Counted from the first letter of the stretch, positions 7,660 to 16,860 are shown. The stretch is DNA of 64,000 nt from Pseudomonas yamanorum (GCF_013386765.1 NZ_JACARE010000018.1:19535-83534), one strand, 5' to 3'. Notes: generated from the letters alone by a model not told the origin. Program-made: numbers and translations.

Positions 7660-8127
7660 CTAGTACCAATTCGGGTCTTTCTTGAGCTGTTCCATCAGCA
7701 GCTTTTGCATGCCTTCGTCCGGCTTGCCAAGAAAGCGGTAGTCGGCGTGCCGTGTCGGCGACTTGTCCGACGGCAGACCCGCCGGCACTTCCACCAACAT
7801 GGCGTAGGCATCTTCCTTGTCGAAGCTGAAGGCGACGATCAGGCGCTTGTTCAGACACGTGTCCGCGGTTTCACAGAGCGGCCCTACCAAGTACTTGTCA
7901 CCATCCTCTTCAACGGCGTTCATTTGTTCAGCGCTGCCCGACAGGTTCATCACCCATTCCGGCAGACGCTCTTCCTTCTTGACCACGCTCTGCCAGGTTT
8001 CGCGGTATTGCGGGTCCGCACTCAGCAGTTCGTTGACCCGGGACTGGCCATCATTGGCAGCCAGCGCCAGGCCGCTGCCGCCCAACAACAGGGCGGCAGC
8101 CAGGGCTTTAAGGGACGAATTGAACAT
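7660..8127 (-). CDS. Ivy-family periplasmic lysozyme inhibitor-like protein
   Basis: 155 residues from the ATG at 8127, chosen because a signal peptide follows directly (L-K-A-L-A-A-A-L-L-L-G-G-S-G-L-A-L-A, cleavage after ALA) and GAGG precedes it. The mature part matches the Ivy (inhibitor of vertebrate lysozyme) fold, including L-P-E-W-V-M near residue 60. Instead of the CKPHDC loop used by E. coli Ivy to plug the lysozyme active site, it has C-E-T-A-D-T-C: the cysteines remain but the inhibitory His is absent. By position it corresponds to the second P. aeruginosa paralog near algB. Inhibitory activity is therefore uncertain. It starts two bases after the DUF1328 gene and is probably co-transcribed with it. 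Confidence 0.8.
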   Translation of the reverse strand: MFNSSLKALAAALLLGGSGLALAANDGQSRVNELLSADPQYRETWQSVVKKEERLPEWVMNLSGSAEQMNAVEEDGDKYLVGPLCETADTCLNKRLIVAFSFDKEDAYAMLVEVPAGLPSDKSPTRHADYRFLGKPDEGMQKLLMEQLKKDPNWY

Positions 8128-8129
8128 GC

Positions 8130-8294
8130 TTAGCCTCGGCCACGACGGCCAAAGAAGAAGGAAGCGATGAACATCACCAGGAAGACCACAAACAGAATTT
8201 TTGCGATACCCGTGGCGGTGCCCGCGATACCACCGAAGCCCAAGACTGCAGCCACAATGGCAATGATCAGAAATGTGATTGCCCAACTCAACAT
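8130..8294 (-). CDS. DUF1328 small membrane protein (YtjA family)
   Basis: 54 residues with two hydrophobic helices and a G-F-G-G-I-A-G turn, ending in F-F-F-G-R-R-G-R-G. This is the standard length and pattern of DUF1328/YtjA proteins, inner-membrane proteins of unknown function often induced by envelope or osmotic stress. The start has GGAG seven bases upstream. It lies immediately upstream of the Ivy-type gene, suggesting a stress-linked pair. Confidence 0.88.
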   Translation of the reverse strand: MLSWAITFLIIAIVAAVLGFGGIAGTATGIAKILFVVFLVMFIASFFFGRRGRG

Positions 8295-8371
8295 GGTGAT
8301 TCTCCTTACGCTTCTTTTAGGGGTAACAGCGGTAGTGCATGCGGTCGCTCGATTAAAGGACCGTGTCTTGC

Positions 8372-8656
8372 CTAGAACACCCAGCGTTCCTGAGATGGCA
8401 GGTCGCCGAGGGTGGAATCTTGCTCAACCGCCGCCAGTTGCGGGGTTGTCACGTCGGCGGTGCTGCTACCGACCGAACGGAAATGGGTCTGGGTCATCAT
8501 CGGACGTTCAAAATGCGCGGTGTGCTGCTGACTCTGCTGCCAATGCGCCAATTGCTGACCGCCGATCAAGGTCACCATCAGGGCCAGGCTGGCAAACAGC
8601 CCCTGTTGCAGACGCAGTGGCGATACACGCAGTTGGGTGAGGCTTTGGCGAGTCAT
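8372..8656 (-). CDS. Hypothetical small membrane-anchored protein
   Basis: 94 residues starting M-T-R-Q-S; this ATG is preferred because GGGAGA lies at a good distance, whereas an ATG 18 bases upstream lacks one. One hydrophobic segment at about 18-38 ([15 protein letters not shown]) is followed by a polar Q/H/T-rich tail predicted to be periplasmic. I recognise no family. It is divergent from algB and lies just upstream of the DUF1328-ivy pair on the same strand, with 77 bp between them. Confidence 0.6.
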   Translation of the reverse strand: MTRQSLTQLRVSPLRLQQGLFASLALMVTLIGGQQLAHWQQSQQHTAHFERPMMTQTHFRSVGSSTADVTTPQLAAVEQDSTLGDLPSQERWVF

Positions 8657-9047
8657 GCTGTATCTCTCCCGCATTCTGATTATTCGGTGATGAAGCTCGT
8701 ATGAGGTGTATTGCAGCCTGCGTGCCAGTTTTTTAACAAAATAAAACTTAATAAAATCAATGAGTTAAAAACAAAAGCGCTTTGACACCACGAGCATCCT
8801 GCACGATGCCCCTATCCACGCCGTGCGAAATGCACGATGGTCACTGGTCGGATCGGGGGATCGGAAGGCAGCCTTCGACTGCCGAAGTGGCAGGAGGGAG
8901 AAAAAAACGCCACGAATGGGCGCCTCTGTAAGAAGAATCGCAGATAGCTGCGCGATGACGGCTTTAATCAATCAGAATAAACCATGCAACTTGCCCGATT
9001 ATTCCGGGACTAAACAACATCATTCATTCTTAAGGAGCGCGGGACAG
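8657..9047. promoter_or_regulatory. Divergent intergenic region upstream of algB
   Basis: The 5' part (8725-8785) is very A/T-rich and is the likely promoter zone. At 8867-8893 two mutually exclusive stems can form: GGCAG (8867-8871) with CTGCC (8879-8883), or that same CTGCC with GGCAG at 8889-8893. A repeated TGCACGATG occurs around 8803 and 8831. No protein-like reading frame is seen. A classical sigma-54 site was not found. Confidence 0.4.
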
Positions 9048-10394
9048 ATGGAATCAGCCAAGGAACTTCAAGGCCGCATTCTTTTAGTGGATGACGAATC
9101 CGCGATCCTTCGCACCTTCCGTTATTGCCTGGAAGATGAGGGCTATACCGTAGCCACTGCCAACAGCGCCGCCCAGGCTGATGCCTTGTTGCAACGCCAG
9201 GTGTTTGACCTGTGCTTCCTGGACCTGCGCCTGGGCGAAGACAACGGCCTCGACGTACTGGCGCAAATGCGCGTCCAGGCACCGTGGATGCGCGTGGTGA
9301 TCGTCACCGCCCATTCGGCCGTCGACACCGCCGTGGATGCAATCCAGGCGGGCGCCGCCGATTACCTGGTCAAACCTTGCAGCCCCGACCAATTGCGCCT
9401 GGCCACGGCCAAGCAGCTGGAAGTGCGTCAGCTCTCTGCGCGCCTGGAAGCCCTGGAAGGCGAAGTGCGCAAGCCCAAGGACGGACTCGACTCCCACAGC
9501 CCGGCGATGATGGTGGTGCTGGAAACCGCCCGCCAGGTAGCAGGCACTGACGCCAACATCCTGATTCTCGGCGAGTCCGGCACCGGTAAGGGTGAGCTGG
9601 CCCGGGCCATTCACGGCTGGAGCAAGCGTGCGAAGAAATCCTGCGTCACCATCAACTGCCCGTCGCTGACCGCAGAGCTGATGGAAAGCGAACTGTTCGG
9701 CCACAGTCGCGGCGCGTTCACCGGCGCCAGCGAAAGCACCCTCGGGCGCGTCAACCAGGCAGACGGCGGCACGCTTTTTCTCGACGAGATCGGCGATTTT
9801 CCCTTGACCTTGCAACCCAAGTTGCTGCGTTTTATTCAGGACAAGGAATACGAGCGCGTCGGCGACCCGGTGACTCGCCGCGCCGATGTGCGAATCCTCG
9901 CCGCCACCAACCTGAACCTGGAAGACATGGTGCGCGACGGTCGTTTCCGCGAAGACCTGCTGTACCGCCTGAATGTCATCACTTTGCACCTGCCACCCCT
10001 GCGCGAACGCAGCGAAGACATCCTGACCCTGGCGGACCGGTTTCTGGCGCGCTTCGTGAAGGAATATGCGCGGCCCGCACGCGGATTCAGCGATGAAGCC
10101 CGTGAGGCGCTGCTTAACTACCGTTGGCCGGGGAACATCCGCGAACTGCGCAACGTGGTGGAGCGCGCCAGCATTATTTGCCCACAGGAAAAGGTCGAGA
10201 TCAGCCACCTCGGCATGGCCGAGCAGCCGACCAACAATGCCCCGCGTATCGGCGCGGCATTGAGCCTGGATGAATTGGAAAAGGCACATATCGGCGCGGT
10301 ACTGGCCACCAGTGACACACTGGACCAGGCAGCCCGGACCCTTGGGATTGACGCGTCGACGCTGTACCGCAAACGCAAACAATACAACCTGTGA
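9048..10394 (+). CDS. algB: Sigma-54-dependent response regulator AlgB
   Basis: 448 residues, NtrC-type. The receiver domain (about 9-125) has acidic residues 15-16, phosphorylatable Asp59 and Lys in Y-L-V-K-P. The AAA+ domain (about 150-380) has Walker A G-E-S-G-T-G-K-G and the sigma-54-contacting G-A-F-T-G-A loop. The C-terminal Fis-type helix-turn-helix ends T-L-Y-R-K-R-K-Q-Y. It closely matches P. aeruginosa AlgB, which activates alginate biosynthesis and other genes with its kinase-phosphatase KinB. The ATG at 9048 has AAGGAG upstream; a longer in-frame extension upstream is not protein-like. KinB follows 10 bases after the stop. Confidence 0.95.
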   Translation: MESAKELQGRILLVDDESAILRTFRYCLEDEGYTVATANSAAQADALLQRQVFDLCFLDLRLGEDNGLDVLAQMRVQAPWMRVVIVTAHSAVDTAVDAIQAGAADYLVKPCSPDQLRLATAKQLEVRQLSARLEALEGEVRKPKDGLDSHSPAMMVVLETARQVAGTDANILILGESGTGKGELARAIHGWSKRAKKSCVTINCPSLTAELMESELFGHSRGAFTGASESTLGRVNQADGGTLFLDEIGDFPLTLQPKLLRFIQDKEYERVGDPVTRRADVRILAATNLNLEDMVRDGRFREDLLYRLNVITLHLPPLRERSEDILTLADRFLARFVKEYARPARGFSDEAREALLNYRWPGNIRELRNVVERASIICPQEKVEISHLGMAEQPTNNAPRIGAALSLDELEKAHIGAVLATSDTLDQAARTLGIDASTLYRKRKQYNL

Positions 10395-10404
10395 GCTGTA
10401 GCCT

Positions 10405-12192
10405 ATGAAGCTTGCGATGAAGCTGCGCACTCGGCTGTTCCTGAGTATTTCCGCGCTGATCACCGTTGCCCTGCTGGGGTTGTTGCTGGGCCTGGTGAGC
10501 GTCATGCAAATGGCCAAGACCCAGGAGTCGTTGATTCGCAGCAACTTCATCACCCTGGACCTGGGGCTCAAGCTGCGGCAAACCCTCGGCGATCAGTTGA
10601 TGATCATGCTCAACGAGCAGCCTAATCCCGCCGCCCTGGAAGCCTCCAAGCAACGTTATTTCGCCCTGTTGCAGCAAGGCATCGAACACGAACAGAAGGA
10701 CACGACCACCAGCGGCTTTACCAAGGCAAAAACCGACTACCTGAGCTTTCTGGAGGCATTCGATAAAAATGAGAATGCCCCACCGGCTCTGCGTAACAAC
10801 GACGAACTGACCAAGCGCTTCAACATCTTGCGCAACGGCCTGATCGCCGAGCACAAGCAAGCGCTGGAAAACATCAACGACACCGAACACAAGTCCCGTG
10901 AGCGAGCACTATTGATTGCCGGCCTGCTGGGCCTGGTGGGGTTGGCGGTGCTGATCATCGGTTTCGTCACCGCCCATGGCATTGCCCGACGCTTTGGCGG
11001 GCCGATCGAGGCGCTGGCCAAGGCCGCCGACAAGATCGGCCAGGGCAACTTCGAAGTAACGCTGCCCATCTCCTCGGCTGCCGAGATGAACCTGCTGACC
11101 CGACGCTTCGGCATCATGGCCGAGGCCCTGCGCCAGCATCAGGCAACCAATGTCGATGAGCTGCTCGCCGGGCAGCAACGTCTGCAGGCAGTGCTCGACA
11201 GCATCGACGACGGCCTGCTGATGATCGACCGCCAAGGCCGCCTGGAGCACCTTAACCCGGTAGCACAACGCCAACTGGGCTGGGACGAGAATCGCCTGGG
11301 CCAAGGCCTTGGTGACGCCCTGGGCCGCCCGGAACTGGATGAACAACTGCACCTGGTGCTGCGCGGCGGCAACCTGGAGCGCGCCCCCGAAGACCTGGAA
11401 GTGGAAGTCGAAGGCGAGCTGCGCCTGCTGACGTACAGCCTGACGCCGGTCAGCCATACCCAGGGGCACATTCTGGGCGCCGTGATGGTGCTGCATGACG
11501 TCACCGAGCAACGCGCCTTTGAACGGGTGCGCAGCGAGTTTGTGTTGCGCGCCTCCCATGAGTTGCGCACGCCAGTGACGGGCATGCACATGGCATTCGG
11601 GTTGTTCCGGGAACGGGCAAAGTTTCCTGCGGAGTCTCGCGAAGCGGACTTGCTGGATACGGTCAACGAGGAAATGCAGCGCCTGATGCAGTTGATCAAC
11701 GACTTGCTCAACTTCTCGCGCTATCAGAATGGCTTGCAGAAATTGACACTGGGCCCATGTGATATCAGCGACCTGCTCGAACATGCCCGCGCCCGCTTCG
11801 CGGAGCAGGCGAATGCGCAGAACATCGAATTACTGGTGGAGGAACAATCCCCGCTACCGAGGCTGCATGCCGATCGCGCGCAGTTGGAGCGGGTGCTCGA
11901 CAACTTGCTGGGCAATGCCCTGCGGCACACGGCCGACGGCGGGCAGATCCGCCTGCAGGCACGTCGCCATGGCGAACGGGTGATTGTCAGCGTCGAGGAC
12001 AACGGCGAAGGCATTGCCTACGGCCAGCAAGGACGGATCTTCGAACCGTTTGTACAGGTAGGTCGCAAGAAGGGCGGTGCCGGGCTGGGCCTGGCGCTGT
12101 GCAAGGAGATCGTGCAATTGCACGGTGGCCGCATGGGGGTCTATTCGCGGCCGGGGCAAGGGACGCAGTTTTATATGGCGCTGCCCCTGTAG
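10405..12192 (+). CDS. kinB: Sensor histidine kinase KinB
   Basis: 595 residues, partner of AlgB. A first membrane helix lies at about 10-34, a helical periplasmic sensor at about 35-160, a second helix at about 168-192, then HAMP (to about 245), PAS (about 255-365), HisKA with the phospho-acceptor His385 in A-S-H-E-L-R-T-P, and HATPase with N-A-L-R-H and D-N-G-E-G boxes. In P. aeruginosa KinB His385 has the same number and the protein acts mainly as an AlgB phosphatase. The stop codon TAG is the TAG of the GTAGGAGCC end of the REPIN that follows. Confidence 0.95.
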   Translation: MKLAMKLRTRLFLSISALITVALLGLLLGLVSVMQMAKTQESLIRSNFITLDLGLKLRQTLGDQLMIMLNEQPNPAALEASKQRYFALLQQGIEHEQKDTTTSGFTKAKTDYLSFLEAFDKNENAPPALRNNDELTKRFNILRNGLIAEHKQALENINDTEHKSRERALLIAGLLGLVGLAVLIIGFVTAHGIARRFGGPIEALAKAADKIGQGNFEVTLPISSAAEMNLLTRRFGIMAEALRQHQATNVDELLAGQQRLQAVLDSIDDGLLMIDRQGRLEHLNPVAQRQLGWDENRLGQGLGDALGRPELDEQLHLVLRGGNLERAPEDLEVEVEGELRLLTYSLTPVSHTQGHILGAVMVLHDVTEQRAFERVRSEFVLRASHELRTPVTGMHMAFGLFRERAKFPAESREADLLDTVNEEMQRLMQLINDLLNFSRYQNGLQKLTLGPCDISDLLEHARARFAEQANAQNIELLVEEQSPLPRLHADRAQLERVLDNLLGNALRHTADGGQIRLQARRHGERVIVSVEDNGEGIAYGQQGRIFEPFVQVGRKKGGAGLGLALCKEIVQLHGGRMGVYSRPGQGTQFYMALPL

Positions 12193-12253
12193 GAGCCGGC
12201 TTGCCGGCGATGACGACCCTGAGGACGTTATCGCCGGCAAGCCGGGCTCCTAC
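12189..12253. repeat. REPIN: short GTAGGAGCC-type inverted pair between kinB and the amidase gene
   Basis: GTAGGAGCCGGCTTGCCGGC starts at 12189 and its inverse complement ends at 12253 with a single inserted G; the spacer is about 24 bases. It lies between convergent genes and begins on the last codon of kinB, supplying its TAG stop. The two arms may serve as a bidirectional end point for transcription. Confidence 0.85.
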
Positions 12254-12255
12254 GG

Positions 12256-13032
12256 TTATTGGTGATTCAGTGCCCGCAGGATAGCGGCACTCTCGGCATC
12301 CGGCGTCCCGTCAAACAGCGACGCCCGGAAGTGCATCTGGAACGCAGCCATCACGTGGCGCGTCGCCACATCCAGCTCGCCGGTCTGAGGCGTCGGATAG
12401 CCCAACTTCGCCAACTCTTCCTGGAACCAGGTAATGCTCGGCAGTTCAGCTGCGTATTGCACCTGGTAACGGGCAACCGCCTTGGCGTCCGGCCACATCC
12501 CCAACCCTTCATCCGCCAGGCGCTTCCAGGGGAACAACGGCCCCGGGTCCAGCTTGCGCAGTGGGGCAATGTCGCTATGACCGATGATGTTCCGCGGATC
12601 GATACCGTTGCGCTTGCTGATGTCCTTGAGCAGCACCACCAGCGACTGCACCTGCGCCTCGGAGTACGGGTACCAGACGCGGCCTGTCGGCAAGTCGCGA
12701 TACCCCGGGTTCACGATCTCGATCCCGATGGAGCTGGAGTTGAGCCAGGTGCGGCCCATCCATTCACTTTCACCGGCATGCCAGGCGCGCTGGCTTTCAT
12801 CCACCAGTTTGTAGATGGTGCCTGAAGCATCGTCGCCGATCAGGTAATGGCTGCTGACCTGGCCGTGGGTCAATAGCGCCAGGGAGCGCTCAAGGGACGC
12901 CGAGGTGTAGTGCACGATGACGAACTGCACCCGGTTGTCGTGGTTCACCGACGGATGACTGGTGTCCAGACGGGGTCCACTCGCACAGCCGGCGAGCAGG
13001 AGAAGCAGAAAGGCGGAACACAGAAGTTTCAT
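12256..13032 (-). CDS. AmpDh2-like N-acetylmuramoyl-L-alanine amidase lipoprotein
   Basis: 258 residues from the ATG at 13032; a TTG four codons upstream is an alternative start. A lipobox L-L-A-G-C ends the signal peptide, so it is an envelope lipoprotein. The amidase_2 domain (about 35-175) has the Zn ligands in V-I-V-H-Y, W-H-A-G and I-G-H-S-D, and a peptidoglycan-binding helical domain follows (about 190-255). By sequence and location next to kinB it corresponds to P. aeruginosa AmpDh2 (AmiD class), which cleaves the lactyl-amide bond of anhydro- and intact muropeptides in the periplasm and contributes to beta-lactamase control. Confidence 0.87.
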   Translation of the reverse strand: MKLLCSAFLLLLLAGCASGPRLDTSHPSVNHDNRVQFVIVHYTSASLERSLALLTHGQVSSHYLIGDDASGTIYKLVDESQRAWHAGESEWMGRTWLNSSSIGIEIVNPGYRDLPTGRVWYPYSEAQVQSLVVLLKDISKRNGIDPRNIIGHSDIAPLRKLDPGPLFPWKRLADEGLGMWPDAKAVARYQVQYAAELPSITWFQEELAKLGYPTPQTGELDVATRHVMAAFQMHFRASLFDGTPDAESAAILRALNHQ

Positions 13033-13130
13033 GGCAGCAGACAATACGCTTAAGACGATAATGCAACAGTGTAACGTACCGTTTGCTGCCCAGCGGCCAA
13101 ATGCGACGTTTTAAACAAAATGGAACATTT

Positions 13131-15245
13131 TCAGGCCGCCTGCACCTGATTGCGCCCAGCGGCCTTGGCGCGGTAAAGCGCCTCGTCGGCGCGCTTGAGG
13201 GCCAGGTCACTGCGCTCTCCCGGCTGAAACTGCGCCATGCCCATGGACACCGTAATCGTCACCGGCTCGCCCTTGAAGTGAAACGGGCAGGCTTCGATGG
13301 CAGCCCGCAGGGTTTCACCCACTGCCAATGCTTCTGACAAGGATGAGTTGGGCATCAGCAGCACAAACTCTTCACCGCCAAAGCGCGCGATGAAGTCGTT
13401 GGGACGCAGGCGTTTGCGAAGCACCGTGGCGATGATCTTCAGCACCTTGTCGCCGGCCAGATGACCGTAGCCGTCGTTGATACGCTTGAAGTGATCGAGG
13501 TCCAGCATCGCCAGCGACAGGCTATTGCCACGCTGATGCCAGGCGTTGACCTCTTGCTCCAGGCGCTCGCTCCAGGCCGCGCGGTTGGGCAGGCCGGTGA
13601 GTGGGTCGATCAACGCTTTCTGGCGCTGAACCTCCAGGTGCTCACGGTAGCCTTGGGCTTCTTGCTCCATATTGGCGACCCGCTCGGCCAGGCCTTTCAG
13701 GCGGGCAGCCACTTCCTGTTCGCGCTGGTCACGCTGGTGCTGGTGTTGGTCCATGGTGCCGAGCAGCCCTTCGAGGTGGCTTTCCAGCACATGCTTGAGG
13801 CTGTCCAGGTCCGCCGCGTCCTGCACGCTGCTTTGCAAACCATCCACTTGTTCACGGATCTGCGTATCCAGTTCCCTGGCAGCCGAGCGACTGTCGGCGT
13901 GGCCGTCACTGGCCACCTGCAGGTGCCCCTGGAACGCTTCGAGGCGCTCATTGAGCTGCTTGAGATAGGCCTCAAACTCATGTTGGCCACTGTCGGTAAT
14001 CGCCAGCATCAACACCGCCAGGTCATCGAGAATCGGCAGCAGTTCGTACCAGTTCAAGCCGTGGGTCAGGCGTTCACGCATGGCTTCGGCCTGGGGCCGG
14101 TGACGCTCGGGCAGCGACAGGTCTTCCAGCAGGCCAAGCAGGGTGTCTTCGATGTGTTTGGCCACCGAGCTGTAAGACGGCTCGGGGGTGTCGGGCAGTG
14201 CGTAGACCTGATCCGCTTGCAGCTCGTCGGGGTTCAACTCTTCCAACTCGGCCGCCTCTTCCGGCTCGTCGGCCAGGACCGGCGGCAGGGAGAGACTACC
14301 GATCTCGGTTCGCTCCGGTTCGCGGGCCTGCACCTGCGGCGTCTCGACCATGGCGGCGAGGGCACTCTCGAGAGCGGGCTCAACCTCCGTTTCGATCGGT
14401 TGTTCGGGCTCCAGCGATTCGATAATCGCAGTGGGTGCCTCGATGACGGGCGCGAGGGTAACGACGGGCGGGGCAGCGGGCGTCACTTCGCTGACAACCT
14501 CAGCAGCCTTTACTTGCGGTACGGGCTCAGGGGGCAGCTCGACAGGGGCCGGAACCTTCGATTGCGGTGCAAAAGCCCGCAACGCCTGGGTCAGCTCCTC
14601 AGATTGCGCCGGCGCTTCAACTTCATCCACCGCCTTGGGCTTTGGCGCAGCAGGCGCCTGAACAGCAGGGCGGGATAGCGCGCGTGGCTCAACCTCCGGA
14701 GTTTCGACCGCAGCGTCCTTGGCGCCAAACAGACGCTGCAACAGCCCCGGACTCGAACGGCTGGTCTCACCCTCCGGCTCCAGGTTACTCAGCGCCTGCC
14801 CTTGGAGGCCGCTCAGTTCACTCAGCAACAGCGGAATCTCTCGCGCCTGGCCGACCCGGCCGTCCAGCTGTTTGGCGAACGCCTTAAGCGGGCGGCTCAC
14901 TTCTCGCGGCAACGGCAGTTTTTGCAACTGAGTGACCAGGGCCGTCAACGCCGTGCCTATCTGGTCGACCCGGGTTTCACGGCGCTGTTCCGAATCCAGC
15001 ACGGCCTTTTCCAGGCGCGGCAACAATGCAGCGAGGGCGGCGTCCATGTCGTCCGTACGCACAACGTCGCGCATTTCCTTCATGCATTGGTCAACTGCGC
15101 GGTCGGTCCCTTCAGCCGCCAGGGTGCTGCGCACCAGCCCCCGGCGCAGCAGGTCGAGGCGGGCGGCCCAGCGACGCTCGAGCTTTTCTTGTTGCTCGAT
15201 GCTTAACAGGTATTTTTCTTTCCAGCGCTGGGCGTCGTCGCTCAT
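13131..15245 (-). CDS. Diguanylate cyclase (DgcH-like) with long N-terminal extension
   Basis: 704 residues. The C-terminal GGDEF domain (about 540-700) has an intact active site G-G-E-E-F at 623-627, so c-di-GMP synthesis is expected. No transmembrane segment is visible. The N-terminus is helical (about 1-150), then a low-complexity Pro/Glu/Val/Ala-rich linker runs at about 170-340, then a second helical region at about 360-530 includes a coiled coil just before the cyclase domain. By gene order it matches P. aeruginosa PA5487 (DgcH). Its ATG overlaps the stop of the upstream phosphatase gene by four bases, indicating coupling. Confidence 0.87.
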   Translation of the reverse strand: MSDDAQRWKEKYLLSIEQQEKLERRWAARLDLLRRGLVRSTLAAEGTDRAVDQCMKEMRDVVRTDDMDAALAALLPRLEKAVLDSEQRRETRVDQIGTALTALVTQLQKLPLPREVSRPLKAFAKQLDGRVGQAREIPLLLSELSGLQGQALSNLEPEGETSRSSPGLLQRLFGAKDAAVETPEVEPRALSRPAVQAPAAPKPKAVDEVEAPAQSEELTQALRAFAPQSKVPAPVELPPEPVPQVKAAEVVSEVTPAAPPVVTLAPVIEAPTAIIESLEPEQPIETEVEPALESALAAMVETPQVQAREPERTEIGSLSLPPVLADEPEEAAELEELNPDELQADQVYALPDTPEPSYSSVAKHIEDTLLGLLEDLSLPERHRPQAEAMRERLTHGLNWYELLPILDDLAVLMLAITDSGQHEFEAYLKQLNERLEAFQGHLQVASDGHADSRSAARELDTQIREQVDGLQSSVQDAADLDSLKHVLESHLEGLLGTMDQHQHQRDQREQEVAARLKGLAERVANMEQEAQGYREHLEVQRQKALIDPLTGLPNRAAWSERLEQEVNAWHQRGNSLSLAMLDLDHFKRINDGYGHLAGDKVLKIIATVLRKRLRPNDFIARFGGEEFVLLMPNSSLSEALAVGETLRAAIEACPFHFKGEPVTITVSMGMAQFQPGERSDLALKRADEALYRAKAAGRNQVQAA

Positions 15246-16120
15246 GCAAGGGGTCCGCGAGGGCCGGGGCTCAACGCGGGCAATGCATCAGCCGTGAGCG
15301 AACCCGGCAGACGAATCTCTACCGCGACGGGCAGGTGATCGGAGATGGGCTGCGCCAGCACCTGCACGCTTTCGAGTGTCAGGGTCGGGCTGAGCAGGAT
15401 GTGATCAAGACAACGTTGCGGGCGCCAGCTGGGAAAGGTGGCTTCGACTTGCGGCGCCAGTAACCCAAGGTCACGCAACGGGGAATTTTGCAGCAGGTCT
15501 GTGGCATGGGTGTTCATGTCACCCATCAGCACCTGGTGTTTGTAGTTGCCAATCAACTCACGGATATAGGCCAACTGCATGGTGCGGGTTCGAGCCCCCA
15601 ACGCGAGGTGCATCATCACCACCACCAACGCTTCCGGCCCTTCGCCGAACCGCACCAGAATCGCCCCGCGGCCTTTAGGGCCGGGTAACGGGTGATCCTC
15701 GATCGCCCACGGTTTCAGGCGGCTGAGCACACCGTTGCTGTGCTGGCCGAGTTTGCCAAGGTTGCGATTGAGTTGTTGATACCAGTAAGGAAAGGCACCG
15801 AGCTGGGCCAGGTGCTCGACCTGGTTGATGTAGCCGGAACGCAGGCTGCCACCGTCGGCCTCCTGCAGGGCTACCAGGTCGAAGTCTCCCAGCAGGTCGC
15901 CGATCTTTTGCAGATTGCCGGCACGCCCGTTGTGGGGCAGCAGGTGCTGCCAGCCACGGGTCAGGTAGTGCCGGTATTTCTCGGTACTGATACCTACCTG
16001 GATATTGAAACTTAGCAGGCGCAACCGGCTGTCTGCCGGCAGGCCCGTGGATTCCAGGTGGTGTTCGTTGACCTTCGGGTCATGCAGGCCAACGACACGT
16101 TCAGTACCCCAGCGACGCAT
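15242..16120 (-). CDS. Endonuclease/exonuclease/phosphatase (EEP) family protein
   Basis: 292 residues of one EEP fold. Characteristic motifs are L-S-F-N-I-Q-V-G near residue 35, V-A-L-Q-E-A-D-G-G (catalytic Glu), M-G-D-M-N-T-H (Asp/Asn metal site) and the final S-D-H-L-P-V (catalytic His). No signal peptide is seen. The substrate is unknown; the family covers nucleases and lipid or sugar phosphatases. It is translationally coupled to the diguanylate cyclase gene, and dsbA lies 10 bases upstream, so dsbA, this gene and the cyclase are probably one operon. Confidence 0.83.
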   Translation of the reverse strand: MRRWGTERVVGLHDPKVNEHHLESTGLPADSRLRLLSFNIQVGISTEKYRHYLTRGWQHLLPHNGRAGNLQKIGDLLGDFDLVALQEADGGSLRSGYINQVEHLAQLGAFPYWYQQLNRNLGKLGQHSNGVLSRLKPWAIEDHPLPGPKGRGAILVRFGEGPEALVVVMMHLALGARTRTMQLAYIRELIGNYKHQVLMGDMNTHATDLLQNSPLRDLGLLAPQVEATFPSWRPQRCLDHILLSPTLTLESVQVLAQPISDHLPVAVEIRLPGSLTADALPALSPGPRGPLA

Positions 16121-16130
16121 GACGGGCCCC

Positions 16131-16766
16131 TTACTTGGCTGCGCGCTCTTTGGCGATCAACTGGTCGGCCACGTTCAGTGCTTCCTTTTCGCCACCGGCA
16201 CTGCCGATGTCGAAACGGTACTTGCCGTCGACGATCAGGGTCGGCACGCCTTGCACGCCGTATTTCTGGGCCAGTTCCTTGTATTGGGCCATCTTGCCCT
16301 TCACAGCAAACGAGTTGAATGTCTCAAGGAACTTGGTTTTGTCGACGCCTTGGGTGGCAACGAAATCGGCCATGTCATCAGGCTTGAGCAGACGCTTGCC
16401 TTCTTTCTGGATGGCGTTGAACACGGCGGCGTGCACCTTGTGCTCTACACCCATGGTGTCCAGGGTAATAAACAGCTGGCCGTGGGCATCCCATGGGCCG
16501 CCGAACAGGGCAGGAATACGTTTGAAGTTCACGTCCTCAGGCAGCTTCTCGACCCACGGATTGATGACCGGCTCAAACGCGTAGCAATGCGGGCAGCCAT
16601 ACCAGAACAGCTCCACCACTTCGATCTTGCCCGGTACGGAAACCGGGACAGGATTGGCCAATTCAACATAGGTTTTACCGGCTTCAAGCGGCACGTCGGC
16701 AGCTTGTGCGGTCATGCCGAAAAGGCTGGCAGTGACGAGAGCGGCGCTGAGGATCAGATTACGCAT
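16131..16766 (-). CDS. dsbA: Periplasmic thiol:disulfide oxidoreductase DsbA
   Basis: 211 residues with a signal peptide ending A-Q-A (about 1-22), a thioredoxin fold and the catalytic C-P-H-C in F-W-Y-G-C-P-H-C-Y, identical to E. coli DsbA. The cis-proline loop G-V-P-T-L is also present. It introduces disulfides into secreted proteins and is normally re-oxidised by DsbB. Two other nearby products, cytochrome c4 and c5, are also periplasmic. A terminator lies between its upstream region and the cytochrome c4 gene, so it has its own promoter. Confidence 0.95.
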   Translation of the reverse strand: MRNLILSAALVTASLFGMTAQAADVPLEAGKTYVELANPVPVSVPGKIEVVELFWYGCPHCYAFEPVINPWVEKLPEDVNFKRIPALFGGPWDAHGQLFITLDTMGVEHKVHAAVFNAIQKEGKRLLKPDDMADFVATQGVDKTKFLETFNSFAVKGKMAQYKELAQKYGVQGVPTLIVDGKYRFDIGSAGGEKEALNVADQLIAKERAAK

Positions 16767-16860
16767 GCTTTACTCCTGGACAAATAAAGTCGCCTCACGC
16801 GACCTTTGTTGTGACAGGTCTACGCGGGCATGAGTTCGTTAGTGTAACGGCACCGGCCAC

